64,000 nt of DNA from assembly GCF_004684095.1 (NCBI RefSeq), contig NZ_SRII01000002.1, positions 544,230 through 608,229 on the forward strand, given 5' to 3'. The position numbers and the translations under genes were made by a program. Shown here piece by piece: positions 42,759 to 50,895 of this stretch (position 1 is its first letter; every line of letters starts with the position of its first letter). The notes under the pieces were generated by a model. It was not told the origin of the DNA. It did not search any database and saw nothing but the letters and a program-made list of their open reading frames with translations. This DNA is from Hymenobacter sp. UV11 (GTDB lineage: Bacteria > Bacteroidota > Bacteroidia > Cytophagales > Hymenobacteraceae).

Positions 42759-42766
42759 TACTTTTG
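42759..42766 (+). promoter_or_regulatory. -7 element TACTTTTG for the 2TM gene
   Basis: An exact TAnnTTTG match 34 bases before the ATG at 42801. Confidence 0.55.
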
Positions 42767-42800
42767 ACTATCATCCTCAGCCACTTAAACGCCCCCAGTC

Positions 42801-43106
42801 ATGCAGCCGACCAGCCCTACCCCCGCCTCCCTCCGCGACCAGCGCCTGTGGCAAGTTGCCCGCGCCCGCACCAAGTTTCAGAGCCACGCGCTCGTGTTCT
42901 TCGTCATCAATGCCGGCCTGTGGCTGCTGTGGGCCTTCTTGCCCGAAAGCCACGGCCGTCACAGCGAGCTGCCCTGGCCCATCTGGACGAGCGTATTCTG
43001 GGGCTTTGGCCTGGTGCTGCAGGGCCTGGCCGCCTACAGCCACCTCAACAGCGGCGAGCGCACCCAGCGCGAGTACGAGCGCCTGCTGGCCGAGGACCGC
43101 AGCTAG
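42801..43106 (+). CDS. 2TM-domain membrane protein
   Basis: 101 residues. Two membrane helices (ALVFFVINAGLWLLWAFL; IWTSVFWGFGLVLQGLAAY) within a family I recall as the 2TM domain (PF13239), often fused to histidine kinases or LytTR regulators; here it stands alone. Basic R-x-x-K region before helix 1 and a charged C-terminal tail ERTQREYERLLAEDRS. Function unknown. Precedes the RimB-RimK block on the same strand but is separated from it by a family B repeat. Confidence 0.85.
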   Translation: MQPTSPTPASLRDQRLWQVARARTKFQSHALVFFVINAGLWLLWAFLPESHGRHSELPWPIWTSVFWGFGLVLQGLAAYSHLNSGERTQREYERLLAEDRS

Positions 43107-43113
43107 AAGCCGG

Positions 43114-43205
43114 TTGTCCTTGCGAGCGCAGCGCGGCAATCGCCCCAGCACGAGCCATCTGGGTATCGTGCTGGGGCGATTGCCGCGCTGCGCTCGCAAG
43201 GACAA
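43114..43205. repeat. Family B inverted repeat, copy 1 (40-bp arms)
   Basis: Perfect arms 43114-43153 (TTGTCCTTGCGAGCGCAGCG...) and 43166-43205 with a 12-base loop. The repeat sits between two genes on the same strand and may end the 2TM transcript. Confidence 0.92.
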
Positions 43206-43227
43206 TTCCTGCCTTTCTTTACGGGTA

Positions 43228-43740
43228 ATGAAAGTGAAAAAGCGCCTCGCCAAACGCCTGCTCGGCCGCCGCGAGCTCATTGACCTACCCGCGCTGAACC
43301 TGCGGGGGGTAGTGGCCAAGGTCGATACCGGGGCCTACACCAGCGCCATTCACTGCGCCGACCTGCACCTGGCGCCCGACCCCGCCACCGGCCAGCCCGT
43401 GCTGCACGTGCGCCTGCTCGACCCCGAGCACCCCGCCACCGACGGCCAGCCCCTGGTCTTCCGCGAGTTTGCGCAGCGCGACATCCGCTCCTCCAACGGC
43501 GAGGTGCAGGCGCGCTACGTCATTCGCACCGTGGTGCGGCTGTATGGGCAAAACTTCGACACCGAGTTTTCACTAGCCGACCGCTCCGACCTGCGCCACC
43601 CGGTGCTGCTGGGGCGGTCGCTGCTGCGTCAGGGCCGCTTCGTGGTCGATGTGGCGCGCCTCGAACTCTCGTATAAGGCTGAGCGCCGGGCTGCTGAGAA
43701 AGCGCGCCGCGCCGCACCCGCGCCCGATGGGGCAGTTTAG
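43228..43740 (+). CDS. RimB-like ATP-dependent zinc protease / retropepsin-like peptidase (DUF785 type)
   Basis: 170 residues from the ATG at 43228 (KVKKRLAKRLLGRRELIDLPALNLRGVVAKVDTGAYTSAIH). The DTGA motif in AKVDTGAYTSAIHC is the retropepsin-type aspartic active site used by this family, annotated historically as zinc protease. RSSNGEVQARYVIRTVVRLYG and LLGRSLLRQGRFVVDVAR are family signatures. A long in-frame start upstream overlaps the 2TM gene and is not used. Next gene is rimK (129 bases on), matching the RimB-RimK pairing known from Pseudomonas. Confidence 0.85.
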   Translation: MKVKKRLAKRLLGRRELIDLPALNLRGVVAKVDTGAYTSAIHCADLHLAPDPATGQPVLHVRLLDPEHPATDGQPLVFREFAQRDIRSSNGEVQARYVIRTVVRLYGQNFDTEFSLADRSDLRHPVLLGRSLLRQGRFVVDVARLELSYKAERRAAEKARRAAPAPDGAV

Positions 43741-43869
43741 CCGTAGTTTGGTAGCGAAATTCAGATAAAAAACAGCCGTAAATGTGGGTTAGTGCCCGCC
43801 TACGGCGGAGCTTGATTTCGTGAACCTGCCCATTCTTCCGCTATCCTGGGCGCTGATTAGCTTTATTTT

Positions 43870-44811
43870 ATGAAACTGGCCATTCTCTCGCGCGAACCCA
43901 ATTCCTACTCCACCAAGCGCTTGGTGGAGGCGGCCATCGCGCGGGGCCACGAGGCGCAGGTGCTCGACCACCTACGCTGCAACCTGGTACTTGAAAAAGG
44001 CCAACCCAGCATCCTCTACCGGGGGCAGGCGCTGGACCGGCCCGACGCCATTATTCCGCGCATTGGGGCTTCGGTCACGTTCTACGGCACGGCCGTGGTG
44101 CGGCAATTCGAGATGATGAAGGTGCGCACGGCCGTGGACAGCCAGGCCATTGTGCGCTCCAGAGACAAGCTGCGCTCGATGCAAATCCTGAGCCGGGCGG
44201 GGGTAGGGATGCCCAAAACGGCCTTCACCAACGACACCGACGAGCTGCCCGCGCTCATCGAGCACGTGGGCGGCGCGCCCGTCATCATCAAGCTCCTGGA
44301 AGGCACGCAGGGCCTGGGCGTGGTGCTGGCCGAGAGCGCCAAGGCCGCACAATCGGTAATTGAGGCGTTTCACAACCTCAAAGCCCGCATTTTGGTGCAG
44401 GAGTTTATCGGCGAGGCCAAGGGCGCCGACGTGCGCGCCTTCGTGGTCGATGGCGAGGTGGTGGGCGCCATGCGCCGACAGGGCAAGGAGGGCGAGTTTC
44501 GCTCGAACCTGCACCGCGGTGGCACCGGTACCCTCGTGAAGCTGAGCCGCGCCGAAAAAGCCGCCGCCCTGCTGGCCACCAAGGCGCTGGGCCTGGGCGT
44601 GGCCGGCGTGGATATGCTGCAGAGCAAGCGCGGCCCGCTGGTGCTCGAAGTGAATTCGTCACCTGGCCTCGAAGGCATCGAAAAGGCTACCGGCCTCGAC
44701 ATTGCGGGCCGCATCATCGACTACACGGCCGCCCTCACGCTGCGCAAGCGCGGCGGCAAAACCAAGCCCAAGCGCGCAAAGGCTACCCCCGACTCGGAAG
44801 CGAGTTCCTAG
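43870..44811 (+). CDS. rimK: RimK-family ATP-grasp alpha-L-glutamate ligase
   Basis: 313 residues. [21 protein letters not shown] start, then ATP-grasp core: [65 protein letters not shown], and metal-binding [20 protein letters not shown]. RimK of E. coli adds glutamate to the C-terminus of ribosomal protein S6 and makes poly-glutamate. The C-terminal tail is basic ([13 protein letters not shown]). It is flanked by the RimB-like protease and the aspartoacylase-like gene. Confidence 0.95.
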   Translation: MKLAILSREPNSYSTKRLVEAAIARGHEAQVLDHLRCNLVLEKGQPSILYRGQALDRPDAIIPRIGASVTFYGTAVVRQFEMMKVRTAVDSQAIVRSRDKLRSMQILSRAGVGMPKTAFTNDTDELPALIEHVGGAPVIIKLLEGTQGLGVVLAESAKAAQSVIEAFHNLKARILVQEFIGEAKGADVRAFVVDGEVVGAMRRQGKEGEFRSNLHRGGTGTLVKLSRAEKAAALLATKALGLGVAGVDMLQSKRGPLVLEVNSSPGLEGIEKATGLDIAGRIIDYTAALTLRKRGGKTKPKRAKATPDSEASS

Positions 44812-44815
44812 TTGA

Positions 44816-44930
44816 AATCGTTCGTCATGGCGAGCGAAGCGCGGCAATCGCCCCAGCACGATTTCAGAACGAGCGGCGCGGGTGTCGTTCTGGTGCGATT
44901 GCTTCGCCTTGCTCGCAAGGACGAACGATT
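44816..44930. repeat. Family B inverted repeat, copy 2 (degenerate)
   Basis: AATCGTTCGTCATGGCGAGCGAAGCGCGGCAATCGC on the left pairs imperfectly with ...GCGATTGCTTCGCCTTGCTCGCAAGGACGAACGATT on the right. Located between rimK and the aspartoacylase-like gene. Confidence 0.85.
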
Positions 44931-44951
44931 TTACCAGCACTTAGAAGTTAC

Positions 44952-45908
44952 ATGATAAATGATAATTCACTGGCTATAAACGGCCTGCATATTCAGCCCG
45001 GCGAGCGGGTACTTACCCGGCTGGTTATTTCGCGCCTACCCTCGGGCACGGTCATCGACGTGCCAGTGCATATCATTCGCTCGCTGAAGCCCGGCCCGGT
45101 GCTGCTGCTGATGGCCGGCATGCACGGCGACGAGGTGAACGGCATCGAAACCATCCGGCGGCTCATTCGGCGCGATTTGTTGCAGCCCACCTGCGGTACG
45201 GTCATCGCCATTCCGATTCTCAATATCTACGGCTTTCTCAATTTCAGCCGCGAAGTGCCTGATGGCAAGGACGTGAACCGCTCGTTTCCGGGGCACCCGC
45301 GCGGGTCGCTGGCCAGCCGCGTGGCGCACCGCTTCATGCGCGAGATTATGCCGCTTGTGGACTACGGCATCGACTTTCACACCGGTGGCAAGGCGCGGGC
45401 CAACCACTCGCAGCTGCGCTGCCTGCTGGGCCAGGAGCCGGTAATTGATGCGCTGGCAGCGGCCTTTGCGGCGCCGTTTACGCTGCATTCGCGGCTACGC
45501 ACGGGCTCGTTGCGGGCCACCGCCCACGCGCAGGGCAAGCCCATTATTGTGTACGAAACCGGCGAAAGCCTGCGCCTCGACGAAGGGGGCATTGAGGAGG
45601 CCATTGCGGGCACGCTGCGGGTACTGCACCACCTGGGCATGGGCCCCGAGGGCCCTACCCCCGCCCGGCCCAACGTGGTGTGCCAGCGCCACCGCTGGCT
45701 GCGGGCGCGCTACGCCGGCCTGTTTCGGGCCCACGTATCGCTGGGCGATTACGTGGAGGAAGGCCAGATTTACGGCTCCATCGCCGACCCCTACGGCGAG
45801 CAGGCCGTGCGCCTCGAATCGACGCTCAGCGGCTACGTTATCGGCCTCAACCATATGCCCGTCGTGAACCAGGGCGATGCCCTGCTGCACCTGGCGGTGC
45901 CGATATAG
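44952..45908 (+). CDS. Succinylglutamate desuccinylase/aspartoacylase-family zinc hydrolase
   Basis: 318 residues of the M14-like AspA/AstE family. Zinc ligands in MAGMHGDEVNGIE (H-x-x-E) and IDFHTGGKARANH, arginine substrate clamp DVNRSFPGHPRG, and a catalytic Glu in VYETGESLRLDEGG. C-terminal beta domain YGSIADPYGEQAVRLESTLSG. It should cleave an N-acyl amino acid or a related amide. Third gene in the rimB-rimK neighbourhood, on the same strand, which suggests a role in trimming or recycling glutamate modifications, but this is inference. Confidence 0.88.
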   Translation: MINDNSLAINGLHIQPGERVLTRLVISRLPSGTVIDVPVHIIRSLKPGPVLLLMAGMHGDEVNGIETIRRLIRRDLLQPTCGTVIAIPILNIYGFLNFSREVPDGKDVNRSFPGHPRGSLASRVAHRFMREIMPLVDYGIDFHTGGKARANHSQLRCLLGQEPVIDALAAAFAAPFTLHSRLRTGSLRATAHAQGKPIIVYETGESLRLDEGGIEEAIAGTLRVLHHLGMGPEGPTPARPNVVCQRHRWLRARYAGLFRAHVSLGDYVEEGQIYGSIADPYGEQAVRLESTLSGYVIGLNHMPVVNQGDALLHLAVPI

Positions 45909-45966
45909 GCAATTATCAATTAGCAGCCATCAACTATCATGACTAACGAGCCCAACTGATAATTGC
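45909..45966. repeat. AT-rich family D tract
   Basis: CAATTATCAATTAGCAGCC... and ...CCCAACTGATAATTG form a weak inverted repeat directly after the aspartoacylase-like stop. Confidence 0.5.
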
Positions 45967-45975
45967 TCTCGGCTC

Positions 45976-45983
45976 TACCTTTG
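45976..45983 (+). promoter_or_regulatory. -7 element TACCTTTG for the OmpH-like gene
   Basis: An exact TAnnTTTG match ending 5 bases before the ATG at 45989. Confidence 0.58.
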
Positions 45984-45988
45984 CGACC

Positions 45989-46675
45989 ATGAAAAATCCT
46001 GCCCAACTAGCTTTTAATGCCGTGCTGCTCGTCGCAGTAGCCGTTTTATACTTTCTGCACTTCAACCAGCGCCCGGCCGCCGCGCCGGCCTTGGCCCCAA
46101 TAGCCGCCACCGAGGAGGCCGCGCCAGCCGATACGGCCGCCGTCGCTGCTACCCCTGCCGCCGCGCCCGAAGCTGCGCCAGTAGTGGCCGCCACGCCCGC
46201 TGGTCCGGCCCCGGCCGCCGGCGCCATCGTGTATGTCGAGTCGAGCAAGCTGCTCGATGGCTACCAGGGCATGAAGGATGCCCGCCGCGCGTTTGAGGTC
46301 AAAGCCAAAGGCTGGGAGAGCCAGAACCAGGCGCTGGTAGGCAGCTTCCGCACCGCCGTGGAGGCGTACCAGAAGTCGGCCCCTACCCTCACCGCCGACC
46401 AGCGCGCCGCCGCCGAGCAGAAGCTGCAGCAGCAGCAGCAGCAGGGCGCCGTGGAGCAGCAGAAGATTCAGCAGCAAGCCCAGGAGGCCGAAGGCAAGCT
46501 GACCCAAACCGTACTCGAAAGCGTTAACAAGAAAGTAGAAGCTTACGGCAAAGCCCACGGCTACAAGATGATACTCATTGCCGCGCCCAGCGGCACCATC
46601 GCCTACGGCGAAAAAGGCCTCGATATCACGGCTCCCGTACTCACGTATTTGAACAGCTCATACCGCAAAAAATAA
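45989..46675 (+). CDS. OmpH/Skp-family periplasmic chaperone-like protein
   Basis: 228 residues. N-terminal hydrophobic segment AVLLVAVAVLYFLHF without a clear cleavage site, so it may stay membrane-anchored. A 40-residue Ala/Pro linker follows, then the OmpH fold: IVYVESSKLLDGYQGMKDARRAFE, a long coiled coil (about 100-185) rich in Gln with a QQQQQQQ run, and VEAYGKAHGYKMILIAA near the end. Skp trimer arms hold unfolded outer-membrane proteins. The Bacteroidota form here is longer and anchored, otherwise typical. Confidence 0.85.
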   Translation: MKNPAQLAFNAVLLVAVAVLYFLHFNQRPAAAPALAPIAATEEAAPADTAAVAATPAAAPEAAPVVAATPAGPAPAAGAIVYVESSKLLDGYQGMKDARRAFEVKAKGWESQNQALVGSFRTAVEAYQKSAPTLTADQRAAAEQKLQQQQQQGAVEQQKIQQQAQEAEGKLTQTVLESVNKKVEAYGKAHGYKMILIAAPSGTIAYGEKGLDITAPVLTYLNSSYRKK

Positions 46676-46735
46676 CCTGCGCTTCGACGTATCTTCGTTC
46701 AACAGCCGCCATCTCGCCTTTCTGCTCGTGTTTCT

Positions 46736-47308
46736 ATGAACGCTGACCAACGCCTTGACCAACTCGAACCGCTCCTATCGGAGAGTATGGCCATTCTGGA
46801 CCAACATACTGCGCTGCTCAACCGCCACACGGCGCAGCTGAAGCAATTGGTCAATGCGGCGTTGCAACACAGCGATAGCCTGAGCTACGTGTTGCGCGAG
46901 GTGATAGAAATAAAAGAGAAGCAAGCTAGTTTCGCCACTAAGCAGGAAGAAGTTTCCGCTAAACTCAGTGCCTTAGATAGTAAAGTCAGTTCACTGGTAA
47001 GCTCGCTGGATGGCAAAGTCAGCTCACTGGATGACAAAGTCAGCTTACTGGATAACAAATTCAGCTCATTGGATGGCAAAGTCAGTCCGCTGGATGGCAA
47101 ATTCAGCTCATTAGATGACAAAGTCAGTTCACTGGATGGCAAAGTCAGCTCATTGGATGGCAAAGTCAGCTCGCTGGATGGCAAATTCAGCTCATTAGAT
47201 GACAAAGTCAGTTCACTGGATGGCAAAGTCAGCTCATTGGATGGCAAATTCAGCTCGCTGGATGGGAAGCTCGACCAGGTTATAAACTTGCTAAGCGCTG
47301 GAAAATAA
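46736..47308 (+). CDS. Heptad-repeat coiled-coil protein built from a 21-bp tandem repeat
   Basis: 190 residues. The N-terminal 85 residues form a predicted helix (LESESMAILDQHTALLNRHTAQLKQLVNAAL-type, EVIEIKEKQASF). Then at least 13 near-identical heptads SSLDGKV/SSLDDKV/SSLDGKF, with Leu at d and Val/Phe at a, a perfect coiled-coil register. It ends LDQVINLLSAGK. No signal peptide is evident. The repeat count should vary between strains because exact direct copies allow slippage. Function unknown; resembles other low-complexity oligomerisation stalks, not a recognised enzyme. Confidence 0.82.
   Translation: MNADQRLDQLEPLLSESMAILDQHTALLNRHTAQLKQLVNAALQHSDSLSYVLREVIEIKEKQASFATKQEEVSAKLSALDSKVSSLVSSLDGKVSSLDDKVSLLDNKFSSLDGKVSPLDGKFSSLDDKVSSLDGKVSSLDGKVSSLDGKFSSLDDKVSSLDGKVSSLDGKFSSLDGKLDQVINLLSAGK
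46983..47269 (+). repeat. 21-bp tandem repeat array coding for heptads
   Basis: Unit resembles AGCTCACTGGATGGCAAAGTC with silent and Val/Phe, Gly/Asp variants. Bases 47089-47164 and 47173-47248 are identical (76 bases at 84-base offset, i.e. four units), pointing to a recent unit-block duplication. Confidence 0.9.
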
Positions 47309-47331
47309 GCAGTGCAAATGCCACTAAACTC

Positions 47332-47382
47332 AGCGGCTGATTACCCTCCCTGGCAATGGCTAGTGGTTGGTAATCAGCCGCT
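47332..47382. terminator. Hairpin between convergent genes
   Basis: AGCGGCTGATTACC (47332-47345) pairs perfectly with GGTAATCAGCCGCT (47369-47382). Located between the coiled-coil gene stop and the oxidoreductase stop. T tract is short, so bidirectional termination is probable but not certain. Confidence 0.65.
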
Positions 47383-47389
47383 ACTGTTT

Positions 47390-48394
47390 TCAGCATGTTA
47401 GCACTACCTTGCCGAGCTGCTGGCCGGCTTCGAGGTAGCGCAGGGCAGCCTCGCCCTCGGCCAGCGGGAATACTTTATCTACCACCGGCACTAGCTGGTG
47501 CTCATTCACCAGGGCCAGCATGTCGTCAAAATCCTGCTCCGAGCCCATCGACGAGCCCAGGATGCTGAGCTGCTTCCAGAACACCTTAGCGGTAGGCAAT
47601 TGCGGCACATTGCCCAGCGTGGCGCCGAAAAACACGATGCGCCCGCCAGGCGCGGCCACGTCGAGCAAGGTATCGAAAGATGCGCCGGCCGCGCTGTCGA
47701 TAATCACGTCGAAGCTGCCGCCGGCCTGCTTGGTGAGGGTGCGGCCCCAGTTTTCGGTTTTGTAGTTGATGCCGCCGCGCAGGCCCAGCGGCAGCGCCAG
47801 GGCGCGGGCCAGCTTGTCATCATCGCCCGACGTTACCCACACTTCGGCCCCGCGCGCGGCGCAAAACTGCGCGGCCACCTGCGCCACGCCGCCGCCTACC
47901 CCCGTCACCAGCACCCGCTCGCCGAGCTGCACCTGCGCCCGCTTGAAGGCTGCCCGGTAGGCTGTTAAGCCCGCCAGCGGCAGCGCGGCGGCCTGCTCCC
48001 AGCTCAGGTGCGCCGGGCGGGGCCGCACGTAGTGGGCCGGCACCACGCTGTACTCGGCAAAGGTGCCGGGGTCGGGCATGCCCAGCACCCGGAAGCTGCG
48101 GCCCTGCGCCCGCTGCTCATCGCCCCACTCCACGCCGGGGTAAATGATGACCGGCGCGCCTATTTCCAGGTCGGTTACGCCCGCGCCCAGAGCCACGATT
48201 TCGCCGCTGCCATCGGCGCCCAGCGTGCAGGGTAGCTTGATGCCGGCGTATTGGCCCAGCTGAATCCAGACGTCGCGGTGGTTGAGGGCGGCGGCGTGCA
48301 GCCGCACCAGCACCTCACCGGCGGCGGGCTGGGGGGTAGGGATTTCCCGCACGGCGGCGGGCTGGTGAGTAGCATCGAGCTGAAGAGCGCGCAT
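47390..48394 (-). CDS. Zinc-binding dehydrogenase/quinone oxidoreductase-like protein
   Basis: About 334 residues from the ATG at 48394 (RALQLDATHQPAAVREI); an in-frame ATG 14 codons upstream exists but adds no family sequence. MDR features: EVLVRLHAAALNHRDVW, GADGSGEIVALG, GTFAEYSVVPAHYV, and Rossmann motif VTGVGGGVAQVAAQF. No structural-zinc cysteine cluster, so it belongs with the NADPH-quinone/enoyl reductase branch. Substrate unknown. Confidence 0.9.
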   Translation of the reverse strand: MRALQLDATHQPAAVREIPTPQPAAGEVLVRLHAAALNHRDVWIQLGQYAGIKLPCTLGADGSGEIVALGAGVTDLEIGAPVIIYPGVEWGDEQRAQGRSFRVLGMPDPGTFAEYSVVPAHYVRPRPAHLSWEQAAALPLAGLTAYRAAFKRAQVQLGERVLVTGVGGGVAQVAAQFCAARGAEVWVTSGDDDKLARALALPLGLRGGINYKTENWGRTLTKQAGGSFDVIIDSAAGASFDTLLDVAAPGGRIVFFGATLGNVPQLPTAKVFWKQLSILGSSMGSEQDFDDMLALVNEHQLVPVVDKVFPLAEGEAALRYLEAGQQLGKVVLTC

Positions 48395-48469
48395 GGGCTT
48401 AGTAAGTAAGGGGGTGGTCAATGGGAAGCTCGCCAATCAGCAAGCAGGTTGAAAAGTCAAACTGTAAGC

Positions 48470-48530
48470 AGTCATCAGCTTCTGCGTCTTCTGCGAAATC
48501 CTCCGCGACTTCTGCGGGCTAAAATCCGCT
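48470..48530. repeat. Short TCTGCG-rich intergenic repeat
   Basis: CTTCTGCGTCTTCTGCGAAATCCTCCGCGACTTCTGCGGG contains four related TTCTGCG-type units, in the gap before the rhomboid gene. Significance unknown. Confidence 0.5.
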
Positions 48531-48547
48531 TGGTCTTCGCAAGCGCC

Positions 48548-49411
48548 TCAAGCATTTTCTTTTAAGGAGGAAAGCGAATAAGCCACCAGCGGCCCGGCCA
48601 CAAACAGCCCCAATAGGAGGCCGCCGAGGTGGGCGATATTATCAATATTGCCGGTGAGGCCCGAAATCAAGTTGCTAAGCACGAGGTATAACACGATGCC
48701 GAAAAGCCCGCGTCGGTCCCACTTATCCAGCACCAGCTTCTTGCTGAGCAGCAGCGCCAGCAGCAAGCCGTAGAGCCCAAAAATCGCCCCGCTGGCTCCC
48801 GTCGAATTAATGCCGCCGCTGTGGTACCAGAGCGTAGCCGCCGAGGCCGCCACGCCGCTGGCCAGGTAGGCGGCCAGCAGCCGTGCGCCGCCGGTGCGCA
48901 CTTCCAGCAGCACGCCCAGCAGCCACAGGCTGGCCATATTGAGCAGCAAATGCGTGATGCCGCCGTGCACAAACAGGCTGCTTACCAGCCGCCAGGGCTG
49001 GTGCGGCCAGGTCAGGCCCGACACGTTGGAGCCCCAGCGGGCCAGCTCGTGGCCGGTGGGTGCCGTGGCCGACACGCCGCTCAGCGTCATGGCCAGCCAC
49101 ACCAGCAGGTTGAGGTCGATGAGCAGCGGCACCGCCCAGTACTGCCGGGTGGGCCAGAACAGCCCGCGCAGCACCGGCCGCAGCAGCTGGGCCCAGGTTT
49201 CGTCGGGCGGGGTGGAGGGGGTAGGGGCTTCGGTGGTTGGTGGGGGGGGTAGGGGTGCTTCGGGTAGCAGTTCCCGGCGCCGCAGCTCGGCCACGGCGGC
49301 GGCCCCCACGGCGGGCGGGTAGCGGCTGGCGTGGCGGGCCAGGTACAGCAGCTCGGCATCGGGGCGCTGGGCAAAGTGCGCGGCCGCCGCCTCGGGGGTG
49401 GAAACATCCAT
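48548..49411 (-). CDS. Rhomboid-family intramembrane serine protease
   Basis: 287 residues. After a soluble N-terminal part (residues 1-90) come six or so membrane helices. WRLVSSLFVHGGITHLLLNMASLWLLG carries the HxxxN region, the catalytic Ser is in GASGAIFGLYG and the His in DNIAHLGGLLLG. It cuts substrates within or near the membrane. The N-terminal ~40 residues (PDAELLYLARHASRYPPAVGAAAVAELRRREL) resemble the N-terminus of the protein encoded next, suggesting a shared module. Confidence 0.92.
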   Translation of the reverse strand: MDVSTPEAAAAHFAQRPDAELLYLARHASRYPPAVGAAAVAELRRRELLPEAPLPPPPTTEAPTPSTPPDETWAQLLRPVLRGLFWPTRQYWAVPLLIDLNLLVWLAMTLSGVSATAPTGHELARWGSNVSGLTWPHQPWRLVSSLFVHGGITHLLLNMASLWLLGVLLEVRTGGARLLAAYLASGVAASAATLWYHSGGINSTGASGAIFGLYGLLLALLLSKKLVLDKWDRRGLFGIVLYLVLSNLISGLTGNIDNIAHLGGLLLGLFVAGPLVAYSLSSLKENA

Positions 49412-49457
49412 GGGCAGTGTAACCGGCGAGGGGGCCGCTTGGGTTTCGCGGGCTGCG

Positions 49458-50366
49458 CTACAGGTGGGCTTTCAGCACGACGGCGCGGTAGGGCCGGCCC
49501 GTAACCGGCGAGGTAGGCCTGATACCGCGCATCAGGTCCTGTATATCAATTTCGCGTTCTACGAGTTCCTTGTCAGTCAAGAATTTGCGGCCGGGCAGCA
49601 GCGCGGGCATGCGGTCCAGAATGTGCTGCTGGCTGCTGGCCACCTGCCCCATGCGCTCAAACTGGTCCTTCATCTTCGGCCCAAAATCGTAGCTGTACAC
49701 GGCCGCCTTGTTCCAGTCGCGCCAGGTGCTGCGCACGGCCAGGGCCTGGTCGGCAAACAGGTCGCCCGCCTGCCCGGCGTGAGCCTGATTGGTGAGAAAT
49801 TCTGTCTGCGTTTCGGCCGCCCAAAAGCGGCGGCAAAGCTCCCGAAACTGGCGTAGCGCCGCCGCTTGTTGCTTCTCGGCGGCCGGAATCTGGGCCACTT
49901 GGGTGGCCACAATAGGGTCGGTGTCGTAGCTCGGTAGGGGATGGGCCACCACTTCCACCAGCTTCAGTGAGTCGGGCGAGCGATGGGGTGGGCGGCTCAT
50001 GGCCACCGGGGCCGCGGTGGGCGTGCGCTTTTGCCATAGCCACACGCCGGCCAGCACCAGCACCAACGCCGCTACCCACAGCAGTGGCCGGCGGCCGGCG
50101 GTTGGTGCTGCGCCGTCCGTATCGTCCGTGTCATAAGCCGTAGCTGTGTACGCTGCCGCATGGGCCGGTTGGGCGGCCAGAGTGGGGGTAGGGCCTGGCG
50201 GGCGAGGGCTAGGAGCAGAAGCAGGCCTGGCCGAACCAAGGCCGCGGCGCATCAGCTCGCGCTGGGCAGCCGTGACAATGTCGGCGTGGTAAAAGCTGGG
50301 ATTATCGACAAAAAACTGGAGTTCCGCGTCCGTTTTAGCGCGTAGTGCGTCGGTAGGAGAAGCCAT
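49458..50366 (-). CDS. Single-pass membrane protein, unknown function, sharing an N-terminal module with the rhomboid
   Basis: About 302 residues from the ATG at 50366; further upstream in-frame codons seem unlikely. N-terminal module ALRAKTDAELQFFVDNPSFYHADIVTAAQRELMRRGL, a Pro/Ala linker, one membrane segment (LLWVAALVLVLAGVWLW) and a C-terminal domain of about 165 residues with no recognised motif (QQAAALRQFRELCRRFWAAETQTEFLTNQ, VRSTWRDWNKAAVYSYDFGPKMKDQFERMG). It lies 46 bases upstream of the rhomboid gene on the same strand, so it may act with it. Confidence 0.78.
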   Translation of the reverse strand: MASPTDALRAKTDAELQFFVDNPSFYHADIVTAAQRELMRRGLGSARPASAPSPRPPGPTPTLAAQPAHAAAYTATAYDTDDTDGAAPTAGRRPLLWVAALVLVLAGVWLWQKRTPTAAPVAMSRPPHRSPDSLKLVEVVAHPLPSYDTDPIVATQVAQIPAAEKQQAAALRQFRELCRRFWAAETQTEFLTNQAHAGQAGDLFADQALAVRSTWRDWNKAAVYSYDFGPKMKDQFERMGQVASSQQHILDRMPALLPGRKFLTDKELVEREIDIQDLMRGIRPTSPVTGRPYRAVVLKAHL

Positions 50367-50493
50367 AGAATAAGCAGGCAGCGCGGCCCAGGCGCTGGTT
50401 TGGACTGGTAAGATGGGCATAAATCTTTGAATACCGCTGCTAACCAGCCGCCTCCGGCTGCGTACACCGGGTACATCCTTTTCCCCTTGTCCT

Positions 50494-50805
50494 ATGTCTA
50501 CTACCCGCCCCGAAAAAGACCAGGCTACCCAGCCCGCACAGTCGGATGACTATCAGCCCATTGGCCGCCAGGAAGCGCCCACCAACTCCGATGCCCTCTA
50601 CGGCGGTAATGCCGACGATAACTCGGGCAGCGGCGGCAACGCCCACCCCAGCAGCAACGCGCAGGATAAAAAAGCCGCCAAGCTCGAAACCGACGCCGAC
50701 GGCAACGCCCAAAACGACGAAAAGAACGACGGCGGCATCAGTGGCCCCGGCGTGAGCGGCGGCACGGGCGTCAGCGGCTCCAGCATGGGCCAGGTCACAC
50801 TGTAA
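50494..50805 (+). CDS. Small disordered acidic protein
   Basis: 103 residues rich in Asp, Asn, Ser and Gly, with no hydrophobic stretch (SDALYGGNADDNSGSGGNAHPSSNAQ, SGPGVSGGTGVSGSS). Predicted disordered. A similar protein is encoded at 50896, with an AT-rich repeat between them, and both read with codon use typical of the region. Stress-type or hydrophilin function is possible but not shown. Confidence 0.6.
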   Translation: MSTTRPEKDQATQPAQSDDYQPIGRQEAPTNSDALYGGNADDNSGSGGNAHPSSNAQDKKAAKLETDADGNAQNDEKNDGGISGPGVSGGTGVSGSSMGQVTL

Positions 50806-50811
50806 TTTATT

Positions 50812-50893
50812 AAATGAAGAGTTGGGAATGAGGAATGAAAAATTACCCACTCCTTTACTTCTTCATTGTTACTTCTTCATTCCCAATTCTCCA
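50812..50893. repeat. AT-rich family D inverted repeat
   Basis: GAAGAGTTGGGAATGAGGAATGAA on the left and TTCTTCATTCCCAATTCTCC on the right are imperfect reverse complements. It fills the gap between the two disordered-protein genes. Confidence 0.7.
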
Positions 50894-50895
50894 TA

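Noticed and set aside
42856..43227. N-terminal extension of the RimB-like protease
   Set aside because: It would overlap the 2TM gene and translate a hairpin repeat; the family N-terminus begins at 43228.
46983..47269. CRISPR-like array
   Set aside because: Units are contiguous 21-mers without spacers and encode regular heptads; no cas genes.
46736..47308. Phage tail fibre or virus-derived stalk
   Set aside because: Heptad repeats alone do not show this; no phage genes are nearby.
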